Positions 62,262-64,000 of a DNA stretch of 64,000 bases are shown piece after piece. The stretch comes from Peptostreptococcus faecalis (GTDB lineage: Bacteria > Bacillota > Clostridia > Peptostreptococcales > Peptostreptococcaceae). The first letter of the stretch is position 1. Each line of letters begins with the position of its first letter. The notes beneath the pieces were generated by a model. It had not been told where the DNA came from. It saw only the letters and a program-made list of their open reading frames with translations, and did no database searches. The DNA lies in assembly GCF_900240845.1 (NCBI RefSeq), contig NZ_OERU01000004.1:30382-94381 (forward strand). The letters run 5' to 3'. The position numbers and the translations under genes are program-made.

Positions 62262-63443
62262 TTATATAAATTTACTAATATATCTTTCTAGTCTATTAAC
62301 GCCCTCTAAGAAACTTTCTTCATCGCACGCATATGATATTCTGATATATTCATCTATACCAAAAGATTTTCCAGGTACTACGGCAACTTTTTCGGCATTT
62401 AAGAAATCTTCGCAGAATTTTATTGAAAAACTATCAGTGTATTCATAGTTTTCTTTTACTTTGCTTAAATCAACAAATATATAAAATGCACCAGATGGCT
62501 TTACATATCCAATATTTTCGATTTTATCTAGTCTGTTAGTAATTAATTCGCATCTTTTCTTGTAAGTGTCGACCATGTGTTGCATTTCATCTTCGCATTC
62601 TACTAAAGCGCCAAGACCTATATACTGTGCTGTTAAAGATGGGTGAGAAACTATGTGACTTTGTATTGAACACATAGCATTAGCTATTTCAGAATTAGAA
62701 GCAGTGTATCCTAATCTTAATCCTGTCATTGCTGCACATTTTGCAAAACCATTTATAGTTATAGTTATGTCTTTTATTTCTTCATTTAAAGCAGCTACAG
62801 AAGTAAAGTTTTCAGTGAAAGTGATTTTTTCATATATTTCGTCTGCTATAATATATATTCCCTTTTCTAGACAAACACTAGCTATTTCTTCTAACTCTTC
62901 TTTAGTATATACACTTCCTGTAGGATTTGAAGGGTTAGTTATAACTATTAATTTTGTTTTATCTGTAATGGCAGCTAGCAACTCTTCTTTTTGTAGCTTA
63001 AAGTTATTTTCTTTTTTAGTTTGAATTTCAACAGGAACTGCGTTAGTTACTTTTATTATTTCAGAATAACTTACCCAATACGGAAGAGGAAGTAATACCT
63101 CGTCACCAGGATTTGTTAATGCTAAAAGAACATTAGTGATAGAATTTTTTGCACCACTTGATAATACTATTTGATCAGGAGTGTAGTTTACTTTATTCTC
63201 CTTAAGTAGTTTTTTACATATTTCTTCTCTTAGCTCTAATATACCACCTACTAGGTCATATTTTGTTTTGTTCTCATCTAAAGATCTTTTTCCATATTCT
63301 TTAGCTTTTTCTGGAACATTGAAGTCTGGCTCTCCTATACTTAATCCTATTACATCTATTCCACTCGCTTTCATATCTTTTACTTTAGAACTTATTCCAA
63401 CAGTAACAGATGGCGTAATATTTTTTAATCTTTCTGATAGCAT
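62262..63443 (-). CDS. pyridoxal phosphate-dependent aminotransferase (aspartate aminotransferase family, class I)
   Basis: A 393-residue fold-type I aminotransferase. Family residues visible are IGLSIGEPDFNVPEK at the N-terminus, VLSSGAKNSITNVL, the pyridine-ring region VITNPSNPTG, DEIYEKI with the PLP-binding Asp and Tyr, the Schiff-base Lys in GFAKCAAMTGLRLGY, and Arg in EYIRISYA. Length and motifs fit the AspC/AspB I-gamma group, but the exact amino-acid pair cannot be told. GGAGG precedes the ATG. It is convergent with the lysS element and divergent from the rRNA operon. Confidence 0.9.
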   Translation of the reverse strand: MLSERLKNITPSVTVGISSKVKDMKASGIDVIGLSIGEPDFNVPEKAKEYGKRSLDENKTKYDLVGGILELREEICKKLLKENKVNYTPDQIVLSSGAKNSITNVLLALTNPGDEVLLPLPYWVSYSEIIKVTNAVPVEIQTKKENNFKLQKEELLAAITDKTKLIVITNPSNPTGSVYTKEELEEIASVCLEKGIYIIADEIYEKITFTENFTSVAALNEEIKDITITINGFAKCAAMTGLRLGYTASNSEIANAMCSIQSHIVSHPSLTAQYIGLGALVECEDEMQHMVDTYKKRCELITNRLDKIENIGYVKPSGAFYIFVDLSKVKENYEYTDSFSIKFCEDFLNAEKVAVVPGKSFGIDEYIRISYACDEESFLEGVNRLERYISKFI

Positions 63444-63728
63444 GCTGCTTCCTCCTTATTATTTATTACATAAGTCATACGTTTAGGATATCTTTAGACA
63501 GAAACATATGATACGTAAATAGTTTATTTACTATTTTATATTAGAAATAAAGATTTGTATATGCTTTATAAAAAGATTTCTACTTCAATTATTGTTAAAA
63601 AACACGAATATATTAATTCGCGCAATAAGAAAATGCGCTAAAAAGAATTAAAAATACGAACTATATTTATTATATACGATAAAATGGCTTGAATACTTAA
63701 AAATAATTAATTTTTTTTAAAAAACTTA
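63444..63728. other. A/T-rich region between aminotransferase and rRNA promoters
   Basis: No ORF with ribosome-binding site is seen. It contains an AAATAGT/ACTATTT dyad (63517-63536) and GCGCA/TGCGC arms (63620-63641), neither with a T-run. A-tracts before the first rRNA promoter may act as an UP-element-like enhancer. Confidence 0.4.
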
Positions 63729-63757
63729 TTGACTTTATGCTTCAGAGTTGATATAGT
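63729..63757 (+). promoter_or_regulatory. rRNA operon promoter P1
   Basis: TTGACT (63729-63734), 17 bp, TATAGT (63752-63757), preceded by A/T tracts. Confidence 0.75.
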
Positions 63758-63821
63758 ATTACTTGTCCTTGAGAAACACATAAGTTAAAAAAAAGGACAA
63801 AAATAAAAAACGAAAAAAGCA

Positions 63822-63850
63822 TTGACATTTAACTTTAATGTTGGTACAAT
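63822..63850 (+). promoter_or_regulatory. rRNA operon promoter P2
   Basis: TTGACA (63822-63827), 17 bp, TACAAT (63845-63850). It is 93 bp after P1, giving the tandem arrangement typical of rrn operons. Confidence 0.85.
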
Positions 63851-63856
63851 ATTAAA

Positions 63857-64000
63857 GTCGTTAAATGATAATGACAAAATGAACTTTGAAAATTAAACAG
63901 CAGGTTAATTCATATTGTTTTTATAAACAATTGATTAATCGTTTAAACCATAAAGGTTTAAACCACAAACAACAAACCAAGCCAGATATTTCGAGATAAT
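63857..64000 (+). other. rRNA operon leader, just before 16S
   Basis: The sequence GAACTTTGAAAATTAAACAG at 63881-63900 and the following AAACCAAGCCAGATATTTCG resemble the leader regions immediately 5' of clostridial 16S rRNA. The 16S gene itself is expected just past the window edge; none of it is visible. Confidence 0.7.

Overview
The window comes from a strongly A+T-rich Gram-positive genome of the class Clostridia. Gene content and order (rpmG-secE-nusG-rplKAJL, rpoBC, veg-ispE, tilS-ftsH, birA-coaX-dusB-greA-lysS, a PyrR-type pyr leader) and the protein sequences suggest a member of the Peptostreptococcaceae, probably close to Peptostreptococcus. This placement is inference, because no 16S sequence is included: the window stops just before an rRNA operon whose promoters are visible.

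Layout. 1-4.7 kb: the end of an ABC exporter, then the ribosomal protein and NusG/SecE genes, with an L1-type site before rplA and a classical L10 leader and attenuator before rplJ. 4.7-13.5 kb: rplL and rpoB, usually adjacent, are separated here by about 9 kb. That stretch holds a lactonase-like propeller, a small membrane protein, a four-gene surface O-acylation cluster (SGNH, DUF4358, MBOAT, DHHW), and a divergent actin-type partition locus (parM-parR) with candidate centromere repeats. 13.5-21 kb: rpoB and rpoC, closed by a strong terminator. 21-26.7 kb: a PadR/DUF1129 membrane module with a recognisable operator, a GNAT acetyltransferase, a double-rhodanese lipoprotein, a glycine-zipper membrane protein and an Mbeg1-like hydrolase. 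26.7-32.2 kb: a PyrR-controlled pyrF-carA-carB operon whose antiterminator and terminator pairings can be traced. 32.4-36.2 kb: an anchored protein of unknown function, cysK-cysE behind a short leader ORF ending in three consecutive Cys codons, and ferritin. 36.3-41.5 kb: an rRNA methyltransferase, a pseudouridine synthase, a UPF0489 protein behind a degenerate 23-bp tandem repeat, a SEC-C protein, veg, and an ECF sigma/anti-sigma pair. 41.8-53.5 kb: ispE, a GntR regulator, murI, a DUF1934 protein, tilS, ftsH, birA (reverse), coaX, dusB, greA and lysS.

53.4-62.1 kb is an integrated mobile element inserted in the 3' end of lysS. It has a 30-bp core duplication, a displaced host lysS tail at the right end, and arm-type repeats with an 11-bp period at both ends. 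It carries a Tn916-like integrase and excisionase, an FtsK/TcpA-like coupling ATPase, a Rep_trans/MobT-like relaxase and a candidate oriT hairpin, but no mating-channel genes, so it is best read as an integrative mobilizable element. Its cargo is a Sau3AI-family endonuclease with a C5-cytosine methyltransferase. The window ends with an aminotransferase and tandem rRNA promoters.

The most distinctive observations are the Cys-Cys-Cys leader ORF, the chromosomal parMR locus (with a relic of a second parM allele's tail under the parR start), the lysS-borne element, and the perfect 21-bp hairpin at the predicted +1 of greA-lysS. All calls come from reading the sequence; no database search was run.
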